Source: Sipunculus nudus
Taxonomy: Eukaryota > Annelida > Sipuncula > Golfingiida > Sipunculidae
Length of the DNA: 64,000 bases
Direction of reading: 5' to 3'
Assembly: GCA_026874595.1 (NCBI GenBank)
Contig: CM049317.1
Span: forward strand, 63,587,118 to 63,651,117
Shown here one piece after another: positions 49,725-61,840 of the stretch. Within the stretch, counting starts at the first letter, position 1. Each line of letters starts with the position of its first letter. The translations under genes were made by a program, and so were the position numbers. A model generated the notes under the pieces. It ran no database searches. It was not told the origin of the DNA and saw only the letters and a list, made by a program, of their open reading frames with translations.

Positions 49725-51504
49725 GGAACGACATTCCTTATAACTTTATCATAAAAAGTAAAACAATGACTTGTTAAAAGTACATGCACTTTCATAAAGC
49801 AATATTGTGTTTTGGTCTACATTTTTTCACTGCTTGGACGATTTGAAACTCGTGTCTGTTACGTTTGTCGCATATTAATTACCTCGTATTAGCAGATGCA
49901 TTGTTATATATGCACACTAAAAAAAGAATATTTTATTTTCTACGTTTCGGAAGATATAACTGATCGATGTTCAGATTCTACATCATACTTGTGTCTCCAA
50001 ATGATTACACTTATCGGGATCCATACGTAATTTCACATGATTATCAATATTGGAATTTTTAATAAATCTGAATTTAAATCAACTTTTAACATAAAATTAC
50101 AAAAATAGTAAAATTTTGAGGTGAGATTCACTTTTTTATTACAATTTCCATACAAATAACTGAACAAAGACCGATATATATTATTTTTTGAAGCCACGGC
50201 AAAACTTCTAACGTAGTGCTTACATAAAATATATCTTTCCAAAATACGGTTAAAAGCACAAACTTGTATGACATTCACTATGTATATGAAACATAAAAAA
50301 ATTTTACATTGTATATGACGGTACTTGTACACGGTATTGTTTTTAAGGGAATTGTTCTCTTAAAAGGACTGACGAGCCACATGTGGAAAGGCCATTTCTC
50401 AAGTATACAGCAAAAATCAATTTCTTCTCACTGAGCAATATCGTTGGGCGGTCTACCCCAAATCGTTTCATAGAAGACATCAGTGCCCACGTGGAAGACA
50501 CTCAAAGAGCAGAGTGGGGCTTAAGTGATGATAACGCGCTAGGAGCGGTTTGGGACCCCTTCTATTAAATCATTGCCAAAGCCTTCCCGTCTTTCAGTGA
50601 AACCTTTCAGTGGGTTTCTCGTTCTCTCCAACAAGGCGGGTTATGCTTTAACAGTGCTACTTATAGAGTATCTTGTCGGCATGTGCAATGTCATGACCGA
50701 TTTTCCGCTGGTCTAGGGTCCCCTCACATGTGTTTGTGCGTGAACCAAGAGATGTTAACGGAGGCGTAGGGAGATAATCAAAAATAGAAGGGCAGACACC
50801 AATTGTGTTTGAAATCAAAATCAGTGCCAATCAGTAGCGGATTTACATAGAGAACTTTAGCAAAGGGTCTCACATTCTATGGCGACCTCGGCTCTTGTAA
50901 ACAAAAATAAAAATTTCCATACATTGATTTATTTATTTTTTTTTTCGCAAATAATTTTTAAACATTAGCTCTGTGTGGGATACAGATTGTGATCAAATCA
51001 CTAATAAATTGCATTGGAAAATACCAAAATAAGCAGTACTAGTACTGCGATGACTTTACGGAGCTGGGCCGTTGCTATGAATACTCTTGGATAACGCCAT
51101 TATTAATACCTTACTTTTGTTAATCTTGTAAATGTAATAAATGTATAGACAGATACTTTTATCAATGATATATTTGAATTGCATAGAGAAATAAGGGAAT
51201 TAAGCTTTTTTCATGAGCAGCTGGAGCATCCCTGGGTCTTATAATCAACTGCCTAAATCGGGCAGTAGAACAATGCATTGAATAATCGATTCGGTTTGAT
51301 TATTGCTTTGCATGTACAACCTCGAAACCCTTTGTAAGCTTAACTTAAATGGACCAGATGTTGAGCTTATTTAAACTTCAGCATATCTCCTAGATCTAGG
51401 TTCAACGCGCGGCGGTTCACTTTTCCTCTTGCATAGAAAAAAATTATGGCGGCGAAAACATAAGCAAAGCTTCATCGCCCCTTTACTTGAAAGCATTAGA
51501 TACC
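49725..51504. other. Intergenic DNA
   Basis: No gene is supported. A 61-codon frame at 50383-50568 (RSTPNRFIEDISAHVEDTQR...) has no recognised domain. Confidence 0.4.
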
Positions 51505-51685
51505 AACCGGCTTCTTTGGCTCAGGGGTAGAGCACAGGACTCAATGCCGGGAGATCGTGACTTCGACGATAACGCACCCTGGGCTCGCAGGTGCAGTACT
51601 CACCGGGCCTGGTTAACACCAATATATTAAATGAGAGGAAGCGTCTGAACTGCCCTATCATATATTCAGAAACCGGAAAGGAATT
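51505..51685 (+). repeat. tRNA-derived SINE-like copy 3 (internally deleted)
   Basis: It shares AACCGGCTT, TTTGGCTCAGGGGTAGAGCA and ACAGGACT with copy 2, then jumps to GCAGGTGCAGTACTCACCGG and CCTGGTTAACACCA. About 140 bp of the body is missing. The B-box region reads GACTTCGACGA. Confidence 0.7.
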
Positions 51686-52383
51686 GTGTAGGTTTAAATA
51701 CACTTAGTGTTAAGCTAGCATAAATTGGAGTAGATGAAGTAGTAGATGTTTACAATCGCCAATTGATCACTGGAAGAGACAACACATTGTTACCAAAAAT
51801 ATGGAAACAGAACTAAACTCATTAACTCCTGTAAGCCCCCTCTCCCGTATATATCTAATTTCATACAACTAAGTAAAATAAGTTTCCTGAAATGCGTTTC
51901 CCTAATTGTCTCTTAACAATAATTTTTTGTTTTTTTTTCATATGAAAAGTTAATTCTTTCAAGAGCAAAATTTATAATTGTATTTTAAACAAGAAAAGAA
52001 GGTGATAGGCTAGTTAACAAAAAATTGCTTATCGGATATTTTCATGTATATTTACATCGGCTTGCTGAAATTTTGCTAACTGCTACGATTGGTGGGAAAT
52101 AACTCGTTTTGTAAAAACAAGTTTTTATTTACGTTTAAGAATCGAACGTCATTGATGAGACAGAAAAACAAATTATATTTAATCAGATAATCAGATTTAA
52201 TAATTTTTAAAGGTTTTCTCTTGAGTGTGTCTGTGTTTGACCGCTTCTTTCCCAAAATGGAGTCTAGGTCGACGGAGACGATTTATATGTATTGAGTGAT
52301 AATTATAAAATTTCACCTGGTGTCGAGCACTCCCACTGGCTAGACGGACACGGACTGAGACACATTCAATACCAGTTCAATGG

Positions 52384-52439
<56 letters not shown>

Positions 52440-53045
52440 AAATATATATATATATAAACAAACAATCTTTGTAAAACTATAGTAAAATCAAATAAAAGTT
52501 TTTACTTGGTGACTCGGTGTTAAGTCCAAGAGCTGTTTACTATAGAATACCAGCTCACAAAGACGTCACAAACGCCGTTCGCCTATGGAGATGCTTTGGC
52601 TGGCGTCAGCAGCTCGAGTACAAGGTTTTTTTTTAACTTCTTCAGTTTTGAATATGTCGCAAAAGGCGTATACTTTTATGTCATGTTTTTGATTGTCAAA
52701 CAAACAATTGTTGCAAACTAAGACATAATTTTTCATTCAGGCAATCGACGGATTAGTTCTTCAACCTGTGTATAAAATTGATACTACCTCACTCGAGTGA
52801 AATATTACCCCAGGAAAAAAAAAACATGCAAACACGGACACTGTATACTGACTAATGAATTTTGACAGACTCATTAACCCTTTAAATAGATATCGCTATT
52901 TATTATTTTACGTAATTTTTTTTTATATTTAACAACACTTGCAAGTGTGTCACTGAAAGTATGTATATATTGTTACGGAACCTAACAGATCACGTATGCG
53001 TGATGAACACAAATTTTGTAATGGAGAAAAAAACAAATCAGATTT
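51686..53045. other. Intergenic DNA with a (TA)n tract
   Basis: No gene is supported. (TA)n lies at 52388-52435, with a shorter tract at about 52441-52456. Confidence 0.5.
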
Positions 53046-53737
53046 TGTGACACTAGGCAGCGTGAAATGTCTAGGGGAATGAATAAAGAAGTCATTTATT
53101 CTTAAAACAACCATTACAATACAATACACTAAATCAATACAATTATACAGTAAAACAGCGGTATAGCAAAGGTCAATACAATCACATAGAAAAATAACGT
53201 GCACAGCAAATGGTTACCAACACCGTCACCACGATAAGTCCTTTAAATGTAAACTCTCGGAGAATGACATTCCAGTGGAAAGTTCTTGCAACAACCCAGA
53301 AAGTAAACTGAAGTCCAAATGTATAAAATCCAGGAGAAAGTCCTTGAAAATGTATAATTGCCGCATTGTCGGATAAGGTCCTAGAATCTGACACACGCGC
53401 CTGCGTCCGCTGGAATCTTCTCTGCTCTCTGCCCTTCCGTCCTAAAACACACCCCTTTATATACCTTCACACCTCAAACCGAGAATTTTCCACTTCTCGA
53501 ACAGTCTATAAGATCTTGCACAACACAGTCTACATGCGTTTCTGGAATTCTCCAGAAAAACAGCGCTGTGAATCTCCACATACCAGGCCCATCACGTGAC
53601 CCACGACCAAGCGTGAAAACCCAAGGCTAAACATGACAACGAGAGTTCAACCAGTGCGGATTAAACATAGAATGTAATAGTATTACTAATACGCGGCCAG
53701 ACACGAGTGCCACAGCAGAAGTTACGCCCGTGTCACA
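53046..53737 (-). repeat. LTR-like dispersed repeat, copy 2 (possible solo LTR)
   Basis: It begins TGTGACAC and ends GTGTCACA, giving 8-bp inverted TG...CA termini. On the minus strand a TATATAAAGGGG box (about 53453-53464) and AATAAA (near 53088) occur in promoter-then-poly(A) order. No 5-bp target duplication is visible, and homology with copy 1 seems to extend a few bases left (CAGATT-TGT), so the edge is uncertain. Confidence 0.55.
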
Positions 53738-53755
53738 TAATAAAAAGAGCACCTG

Positions 53756-53757
<2 letters not shown>

Positions 53758-53797
<40 letters not shown>
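53758..53797. repeat. (TA)n microsatellite
   Basis: It is 40 bp of alternating AT. Confidence 0.95.
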
Positions 53798-53799
<2 letters not shown>

Positions 53800-54129
53800 A
53801 TGTACGTGTTCACAAGGACATTAAAGAAAGTTTAAAGATCCACAGTTTGCCTAACGTTTTTTTTTATGACATAATCATCGGGACCCGCTGGTTGTCATTC
53901 GTTAATTAAATGACAAACACCCTGTTTAAGATCCGGCTCGCACGACTGATTCACAAGCATAAACACAGGTGGGAACACATGCCTTACTATTGTGCATACT
54001 AATGAGGTTGTGTGGGGGTAGGACGACGCTGGTTACGTATCAAACTACTCAGTCACGGTCGAGTGGTTACCTTTATCCAAGCACTCATTAACAGACAGGA
54101 ATATGTGAGAGCGGACAATTGTGTAATGA

Positions 54130-54386
54130 TATTGAGGTCAGAAGTGGCCGCTCGATTTGTTGAGCCCATGTCACGGAGTCACTGCCCCTGACCGTAATTG
54201 AGGCATTTCCGGGCCTGCGGGACCGAGAAACCTGGCCGTAATACGGAATAGAGGATTGGCCGTAATTGACAACAAAATGATTATGAAGTATAACGGTCGA
54301 AAATTCGGGACCGTAAAATCTGACAGTTATAGACGTATTGACCGTTATAGAGGCGTGGCCGTTAGCAGGCGTTCTACTGTATATAC
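54130..54386 (-). mobile_element. Terminus of a pogo-like element (partial)
   Basis: Reading the minus strand from 54386, ACAGTAGAACGCC is followed by TAACGGCCACGCCTCTATAA and repeated CGGCC/GGCCAA words. This matches the end style of the MITE at 2318-2644. No convincing partner end was found, so it may be truncated. Confidence 0.5.
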
Positions 54387-55026
54387 TTCCATAATTGACA
54401 TAACATTTTGATTATACTTAAAGACATCGTAAAACTGATTTCTCTCTAACAAAATTAATCAATGTGACAAAAAAAAAACGCTCCCAGAAATAGTAAAGTC
54501 ATCCTCGAGTAATACGGTAATAAATGCCCTTTAATCAGAGAATTCTGAAGGCACTTTTTTTAAATTTGAAATTACCTACAATTACGACTATTACCAATTA
54601 ACAATTAACGTTGTCAGTAACAAGGCATTACGTGGTCTCTAAATATACTCCGAATCCCCGTTGTTTCCATGGATAATATTGGATACATGGGCGTATGGAG
54701 CCCTAATTAAGGGATGGTGTCAACCGGTTCAGTTACAAATTAAGTTAATTGCCCTTCCATTAATCCGTGGGGCGTATGTTCCTCATTCTAAGTTTCGCAA
54801 AGCAAAGATAAGGTTTATTTGTACATTTATTTCTCCAACAACCATAGCAAATGCTTCTTTATCTATATAACGTCAGTAGGATATTTCATTTAAGTAAGAA
54901 AGGATCCCTCTTAAGTTTTGAATTTACTGTTTTCACCCCTGTCCTAATAATCATTCGTACGGTTTATATATACATATAAATGAAATGAAATAAAATATAT
55001 GGCAATACAGTATTACCTAGTGAAAA

Positions 55027-55035
55027 TATATATAA

Positions 55036-55086
<51 letters not shown>
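55027..55086. repeat. TA-rich microsatellite
   Basis: TATAAATATA units lead into 40 bp of alternating AT. A ~30-bp segment AATAAAATATATGGCAATAC recurs on both sides, at about 54990-55009 and 55134-55153. Confidence 0.9.
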
Positions 55087-55090
<4 letters not shown>

Positions 55091-55954
55091 AAGATGTATA
55101 TAAATATAAATATATACAAAGAGAGGGGAAAATAAAATAAAATATATGGCAATACAGTACTGCCTAGTGAAAAAAAATAATGCGCTTTGCTTTAATATAG
55201 CAAGGTTTTAGGGTTTTTTACACCAGAGCTGGCACAACGCATTATTGCACTGTGCCTCCGATTCCAAATTAAAAACTACGACACTTAGTGCTCAGATTAC
55301 AATACTTGGCCCTTTATGGCCTGTGGTATAGTGTGTCAGGTTTATCTGTCATATATGGGCAACGTGTTAGGTCGAATGAATAAGTCGTATGGTGCACGGA
55401 ATCCATGCAAAACTACATAAACTACCAAATGTGGAATACAAAATTAAATAAAGATACCATATAGAATAAAAATATAAAATATTCATACTAAATTTCTTCA
55501 GAACGGTTAGTAAGACAAATCTCATGACCACCTTTTTGGTGTTAACGGGTAAACATTCAGTCATAGCAGTCGGTGATGCTTGTAACAGTAGCCGGTACTG
55601 GACTGAACTGCAACACCTAGCACAGGTTCACCTGCTGGTAAGTCATAAAACTAATGTACGATTTTCTTTTATTTTAAAGTTACCCACTACTTAGTGTAAC
55701 ATCCAGCGCAGATGTTCATGCACTTACCACAAAATAGGTCAATAGATGTCTATCGAAGCATAGATTAACATCTTATGAATATTGTTATTATTATATATTT
55801 TTATATTAGAATAAAAAACATAATTGCTTACGACAAGGCAGGTCAAATAAACATTTAAAAAACATGGTGACTGGGACAAAACAAGTTTAGAGATTTATGA
55901 CCACTTTTCTTATCCTATTTTCTATTAACATCCCCATTTTTTATTAATTAGCTC

Positions 55955-57660
55955 AGCTGACTGTAAGTCTTCTGGACCTGGAATTTTCTAACTTGATACA
56001 AAGGAAAGTTCATGTAAAAAATCTCCTTGGGAACCTGAAATTATGTCTCTGTTTGCCATATCCTCCGAGCTATGTGTCTCCTTAGTACCTTCCCAGAATA
56101 AAAATTTGATAAAAAAAAGCTCAAGTATCTGAACATCTTATGCATCACTTCCTGCAGGCTGGTGGTGCCAGTTGTATTTTTTTTTTTTCGATTTTAACAC
56201 GTTTTTCTCTCTTTTTGAGCCCTTAAAGATGCGGTCGTCTGTTAACAGGCAACCGCTGGAGCTCGAATTTTTATAACTTAATACCAAGAGGGGGGGGGGG
56301 GGGTAAAAAAAATCTCCGAGGAAAACCTGAAATTAGGTCTCTGTTACCCATATCCTCCGTGCTATGGGGCTCGTTAGTACCATCATCCTCTTTAATACAA
56401 AACATACACAGACCCCCATATATATATATATATAATTTATATATAGGCCAATAGGTAATTAAAAACGAAGGTAAACTCGACACCAACGCCGACAATTCCT
56501 GATGCATGCTCTCTCTAGCGTCCGGTGGCGCTCCATAAAAGGATCTATATTTCCCACAAAGCCGTTGATTTAATACCGGAACAGTCCGGGTTGTCAACCC
56601 CCCCCCCCCCCCCCGAATAATAAACAAATTAAAAACACAAACTCCGGTATCTGAACAACAAATACATTTATCAGCATGATTCTTTGCACGATTTTTGACC
56701 ATGGGTACAAGCTTCATATCTTCCTGTAGACTGGTGGCACCACCTGTATTTTTTTCAATGTTTACATCATTGTTTTACTCTATTTTTAGGCCTTCAAAGA
56801 AGTCGTCATCTGGTAACAGGGCACAATGCGCAACCATTTGACCTAGGAACTTTTTACTTGACATCCTAGGAGATTCATGAAAAGTCTCCTTGGACTTCTG
56901 ATACAAGTTCTCTGTTACTAATATTCTCCGAGCTATCGGGCTTAGAATTAATCCCCGGAAAAATGGAAAATTTGATACAAAAGCTCACGTATCTGGACAA
57001 CCAATATATTGATCACCATGATTCGTTGCAAGCATATTGATCATGGAGTGTTTCATTGTCCTATAGACTGATGGCGCCACCTGTAAATTTCGATTTTTAC
57101 GCACTTTTTCTCTATTTCCAGCTCTTATGACTGATCATTCTATGTCCGTCCTGCCATCCAGCCGTCCGGCCATCTATCTGTTAACAGGGCACAAATCCTA
57201 ACCATTGGACCTGGAATCTTACCTTACATCATGGGAAGTCCATGAAGATCTCCTTGGAAACCTGAAATTAGGTTTATGTTACCCATATCCTCCGAGTTAT
57301 GGGGCTCAGTAGTACCGCCAGAGTAATTAAAAATTTGATAAAGAAAAAGCTCCAGTATCTGATCAACTATTGGATTAATCACCATGATTCTTTGCATGCA
57401 TATTGATGATGGATCGTTTCTTCAGTTCCTGAAGATTGGTGGCGCCACCTATATTTGTTTCTCGATGTTTTTGCGCATCCCCCCCCCCATTTTTTGAAAC
57501 CTTCAAGAAAGCAGTCATCTGTTAACAGGGCATAATCATAACCGTTCGACATAAGAGCTCCTAACTTGACATCCTGGGAGGTCCATCAAAAATCGATCTA
57601 GTATCACACTCTTGCCAATACCAACTGGTCAATCAGCTGAGCGTCAGGATCCATAGGTCA
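55955..57660 (+). repeat. Tandem array of ~355-bp units
   Basis: Each unit repeats, in order: a GGTGGCGCCACCTGTA-like word (56161, 56732, 57069, 57436); TTTTCTCT...GTCATCTGTTAACAGGGC; a 'CCTGGGAGGTCCATGAA' word; CTCCTTGGAAACCTGAAATT; ATATCCTCCGAGCTATGGGGCT; and an AACAA...ATGATTCTTTGC word. About 4.5 diverged units are present. The array ends AATCAGCTGAGCGTCAGGAT and then TTGTTTT, like the single copy at 34571-34880. It is non-coding. Confidence 0.75.
56385..56615. repeat. Inserted ~220-bp segment, copy 1
   Basis: It aligns with 57820-58140. Shared words include CAAAACATACACAG, CCCCATATAT, TAATAGGTAATTAAAAACGA, ATGCTCTCTCTAGCGTCCGG and CATAAAAGGATC. It interrupts a ~355-bp unit and ends in a poly-C tract (about 56599-56614). 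A minus-strand frame of 148 codons across it is not supported as a gene. Confidence 0.7.
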
Positions 57661-57666
57661 ATTGTT

Positions 57667-57735
57667 TTTAAATAACTCTCTCTCTCTCATTCTCTCTCTC
57701 TGTCTCTCTTTCTCTCTTTCTCTCTATATATATAT
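57667..57735. repeat. (CT)n tract followed by (TA)n
   Basis: It is a CTCTCTCT-rich run with a short TATATATA end, just past the ~355-bp array. Confidence 0.9.
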
Positions 57736-57819
57736 ACAGCTGTTTTAATTTTTTATGTTGAATGTATTATTTCAGCATATCCATATCCCCAAATATCGGT
57801 ATATAATTATCCCTGCATC

Positions 57820-57856
57820 ATCCTCTTAAATACAAAACATACACAGCCCCCATATA

Positions 57857-57951
<95 letters not shown>

Positions 57952-58140
57952 CACATGTTAACATGTGGATGTCGAGTTCCGAAGACAAGTGGCTAATAGG
58001 TAATTAAAAACGAAGATAAACTCAACACCAACGCCGTCAATTCCTGACGCATGCTCTCTCTAGCGTCCGGTGGCGCTACATAAAAGGATCAATATTTCTC
58101 ACAGAGCCGATGATTTTATACCGGTACAGCCCGGATAAGC
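57820..58140. repeat. ~220-bp segment, copy 2, with a long (TA)n insert
   Basis: It is the partner of 56385-56615. The TA tract here (57860-57948) is much longer. An extra CACATGTTAACATGTG palindrome with flanking bases is also present. Confidence 0.7.
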
Positions 58141-59045
58141 AAACATGGCTCTCATTGTATCAGAGAATTTAATATGTTCTCCTGAAGCTATGCCTGGTCG
58201 CTAAGGTGTTTGTAAATACACGCTCCACATTTGACACAGTTCATAATGGTGGGGGCGGACCGGCAAGGTTCCTTTATTTTGTTTGAGATACATTTTATTG
58301 TTGTTGTTATCATTTTGTTCTTCCATATGTTAAATTAAGTTGAACAGTTTATGTTTTGACTTTATTATTTTAAAATCCTGATTGATAACATCCAAAATTA
58401 TTAGGATTATTGAACATAGAGAGTAAAGCGCTTCATGCCTGTCTATATTTTATTTAATCATGGAAAAAATTTAAAGTCCAAATTTGGCAGCCGCCTATTC
58501 ACTTGCATTTTTCACAAAATTACCTAGATGTAAACTGGTTGATTTCGCATGTGCGCGAGTTGACAGGTTATAAGTGAACGCTGGCAAGATCATATAAAGC
58601 AACGCCATCTTTTGGCGTGAAATTCTTCGCCAATTATTTGTTGGACCTGTTTGGATAACGATTTTGGATACTCATTATAACGCACCCCATCATGTTATAA
58701 ACATGGTAATATGAACATTACGGCAGTCTGTACACCGTGGAATCGGCGCTTTTCTGGCTTAATTTTAAAAACAGGTTCAAGAGAGTATCTATATTTAAAA
58801 CACGCAAGATAACGGAATAGTCCCCTTTAAGTTCAAAATAAGCCCTTGTTTTAAAATCATAACACAAGAAATAAGTTTAGGAATGTTTGGGTTTATATGC
58901 AACATGTCTCTATTTAAAACATATGAACTTATAATACATTAATGTATTTATTCAGCATTTGTATTCAGGGATAAAGGATTAAAGTTTCTTATCATTACGC
59001 TAATCTTGCAACTCATCCAGACGAATTGATTCGGTAGTCTGTTTG

Positions 59046-59285
59046 GAGCTGTTATCAATTAACAACTTGTGAACGTAACATTGATTTACAACGTGCTTGC
59101 TGAAGATATGCGTTGGTAAGAATACAAAAGTTGCATTAGGAAAATGGAGCTTTAATTAATAACCTCCTTGTAAAAGAAACATCAAGGTGCCTGCTGATGA
59201 TATGCGTTGGTAAGGAAACAAAAGTTGCTTACGCAAAAGGAGCTGTAATCAATTTACTCCTTGTGAAATTAATATTGAATGGTGT
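59046..59285. repeat. ~95-bp imperfect tandem repeat
   Basis: GGAGCTGTTATCAATTAA, GGAGCTTTAATTAATAAC and GGAGCTGTAATCAATTTA start successive units at about 59046, 59142 and 59240. Each of the first two contains GATATGCGTTGGTAAG. A detached partial copy lies at about 59900-59960. Confidence 0.65.
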
Positions 59286-60570
59286 ACCATAATTACACTT
59301 ATACTTAAATTATCGGGGATGGATTGACATATTTCCGGTGATGAAATAATTTGATTATTAATTCAATTAATTTAATCAAAAACTTGAAAACATTCAAGAT
59401 CGGGTGATCCAGAATGTTGATGAAGGAATCCATGAAGTCTCCGAGAGCTTTCCGGCTAAATTCACTTAATTAAATTTGAATAAACATTTATTAGAATAAA
59501 TTCATTTAGTCATTGTTGCGACTGCCACAGAGCTCACACCAATATCTGATCCAGTCGTTGTTACTATCTTAATTTTCATAGCCTTTAACACAAAAGTAAT
59601 TGGCAAAGTAATTGCAATTACTACAATAAGTAAGTGTGATTGAAATCGATTAGCTTTCTGAAAACACAAAAGTAATAGTTATATTATTTTAAAAAGTAAT
59701 TGTATTTGTAATCGATTACGTTAAAAGTATCTGGATCTAACTCCGACTTATAAAGCCCAAAACACATCGACACAAGTATCGTGCATCCAACGTAAAATCT
59801 GGTGAAAATCACTTCTGACTATCTGGAGCAATCTGCAGATCTAAAAGGAACCCGAAAGAACCCCCCCCCACCACACACACACACACACACATCTACCCCG
59901 AAGGTGCCTTCCGATGATATGCGTTTGTAAGGATAAAAACAGTTTCATTACGAAACGGAGGTTGTTTCCTCTACAAAAAAAATTACTTAAAAAGGTGTTA
60001 TCAGTATTAAAGGTATAATATATATTAGACAGGAAGGCCAGGGGTCCCCTGTACCCTAACACTAAACAGAACCACCCTTTATCGTTCCCGAAGTGTCTTT
60101 AACACTTTTGGATATAAAGAATATCAAGAACAGGTGCCAAAATAAACAGCAGTAACTCATTTGATACCCATTCGCAAATTATAGATCCTTTATACCTATA
60201 GTTATTTGAGCACCTTCATTCAGCGCAAAAAATAAGAAAATAAACAGTGGAACCTAAAAAGAGCATCTATTAAAATAATGTACAAGTAACCATCAAAATA
60301 TAATGAAAGAGCCTGCTTTACCACATATAGTGGACATACTGGCTATAAACACGGAATTGAAAAGGCAACCATTTTTTTTTTCAAATGACTATGGCGTCAA
60401 ACAATTATTGAATGACAATTTTAGGGAACCCCGAAAAGTTGGTTTCCTCGAGTTCCGGATACTGGCATGGCGGCACATATTGTTTTACCGTCTTATTGTC
60501 AAATTCCCTTAAATAAAGCATTAAATGATTCTTGGGTCATAAATATGCGGGTGCTTGAAGAGCGCATGTC

Positions 60571-60705
60571 GAGCAAGGTGGCGTAACGTTTAGGGCGCTG
60601 GACTTTTGACCCCAATATAATTGTGGGTTCGCGTCCCATTCAGACTGCCGTCTGCGCTAAGACCCCTGGCCAAAGTCTATACCACAAGGGTACACTCCAG
60701 GGGCG
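60571..60705 (+). repeat. tRNA-derived SINE, second family
   Basis: The A-box-like AGGTGGCGTAACGTTTAGGG and a B box GGTTCGCGTCCC, about 45 bp apart, head a short body (GCTAAGACCCCTGGCCAAAG). It is unrelated to the SINEs at 1.2, 6.2 and 51.5 kb. The loss of tRNA folding argues against a functional tRNA gene. Confidence 0.6.
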
Positions 60706-60779
60706 GATTCAGGATTTAGATAAATGGGAGGTCAATCCTAGTAGGATCAATAAGAAAGCCTAAAAATAAGTCCCCATGA

Positions 60780-60880
60780 CCGGAAAAGGGGGGGGGGCAG
60801 GTCCAGGACACCAACATCGATCTGTCAACCTTCTTAAAAGGTTGGGGCGGCTGAAAAAGGGTGGTGGGGAGGGGGGGATG
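60780..60880. repeat. G-rich tracts
   Basis: Poly-G runs at about 60787-60798 and 60868-60878 produce proline-rich false frames on the minus strand. Confidence 0.7.
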
Positions 60881-61342
60881 GGTCTGCGCTCTGTCGACCC
60901 AGGAGTGGAAGGGATCTGGTCATGGGCTGGACACATGCTTAACAAATAACCTTCTAGCACCTGTTATTGCTGCTTGGGTTGATGCTCTCCAGCCAGAGAG
61001 CCGATGAAAGCTACAAAAAATGAACAGTCCCGAAAGACCAGAAAGCAAAGTGTTAAAGTCGGCTAGGACTGACATCGTCGGTAATGTCTTACTATAATCT
61101 CCAACCGTTTCATGTGTTGGCAATAAATGCCACCGAATAATTTTATTTAATTTCTTTTTCTTCATTGTGGCAGCTTTATCTTTACAGCAATTTTAAATGT
61201 TTCAGTACTCCTATTACCTTAAATAATAAAATGATCATCTAGGGTCTTCTGATAACAACAACTCTTTCCCAAATCAGCTTTATTATAAACAAATGTCCGT
61301 TATTCATGAAGCTTTTAGCCAGCATTTAAACAAATGCGGCCA

Positions 61343-61840
61343 TTTTTATACATCCGTCATATGACGGGAGTATTATGGTATACCCACCGTCCGTCCGACC
61401 GTTAACATTTGAATCGCCGCGATAACCGGGACTTTTCGCAAAACTCACCATAAGTACTTACCAACGGATTATCTCGCCCGAGTTTGATTATGGGCAACAT
61501 CCACGCATATTTAATAAGGTCAAAGGTCACTCGGCTACTTTGTGGTGTCGCTGCGATAACTTAGGAAGAATATGAAGGATTTTGAGAAATGTTAATCAAT
61601 ACAATATCTCGCCAAATTTTGATTTCCAGCAAAATCCATGCATATTTAATGAGGTCAGAGGTCACACACTTTGGAGGCACCTTGGTGACTTACCAAAAAT
61701 CCAATGGATTTTCATGAAACTCATTATACATATTTACCGATAGTTTCTCACCTTAATTACATTCTCATCAAAATTGACGCATATTAATTAGGTCAGAAGT
61801 CAACCGATACGTGACGGGCATATTATACACGTTTGCGGTG
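61343..61840. repeat. Dispersed repeat with CATATGACGGG-type ends (putative)
   Basis: It begins ATATGACGGGAGTATTATGG and near its end has ATACGTGACGGGCATATTAT. The interior repeats 'CTCGCC...TTTGAT...GCATATTTAAT-AGGTCA-AGGTCA' words about three times. It is non-coding. Confidence 0.5.

Noticed and set aside
32259-53737. The two LTR-like repeats as a pair bounding one 21-kb element
   Set aside because: The interval contains two independent complete foldback elements and unrelated intergenic DNA, with no retroelement coding between.
56271-56717. 148-codon minus-strand frame
   Set aside because: It spans a poly-C tract and a dispersed 220-bp repeat. The second copy of that repeat breaks the frame.
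60571-60645. Functional tRNA gene
   Set aside because: A and B boxes are present, but no full cloverleaf can be drawn and a SINE-like body follows.
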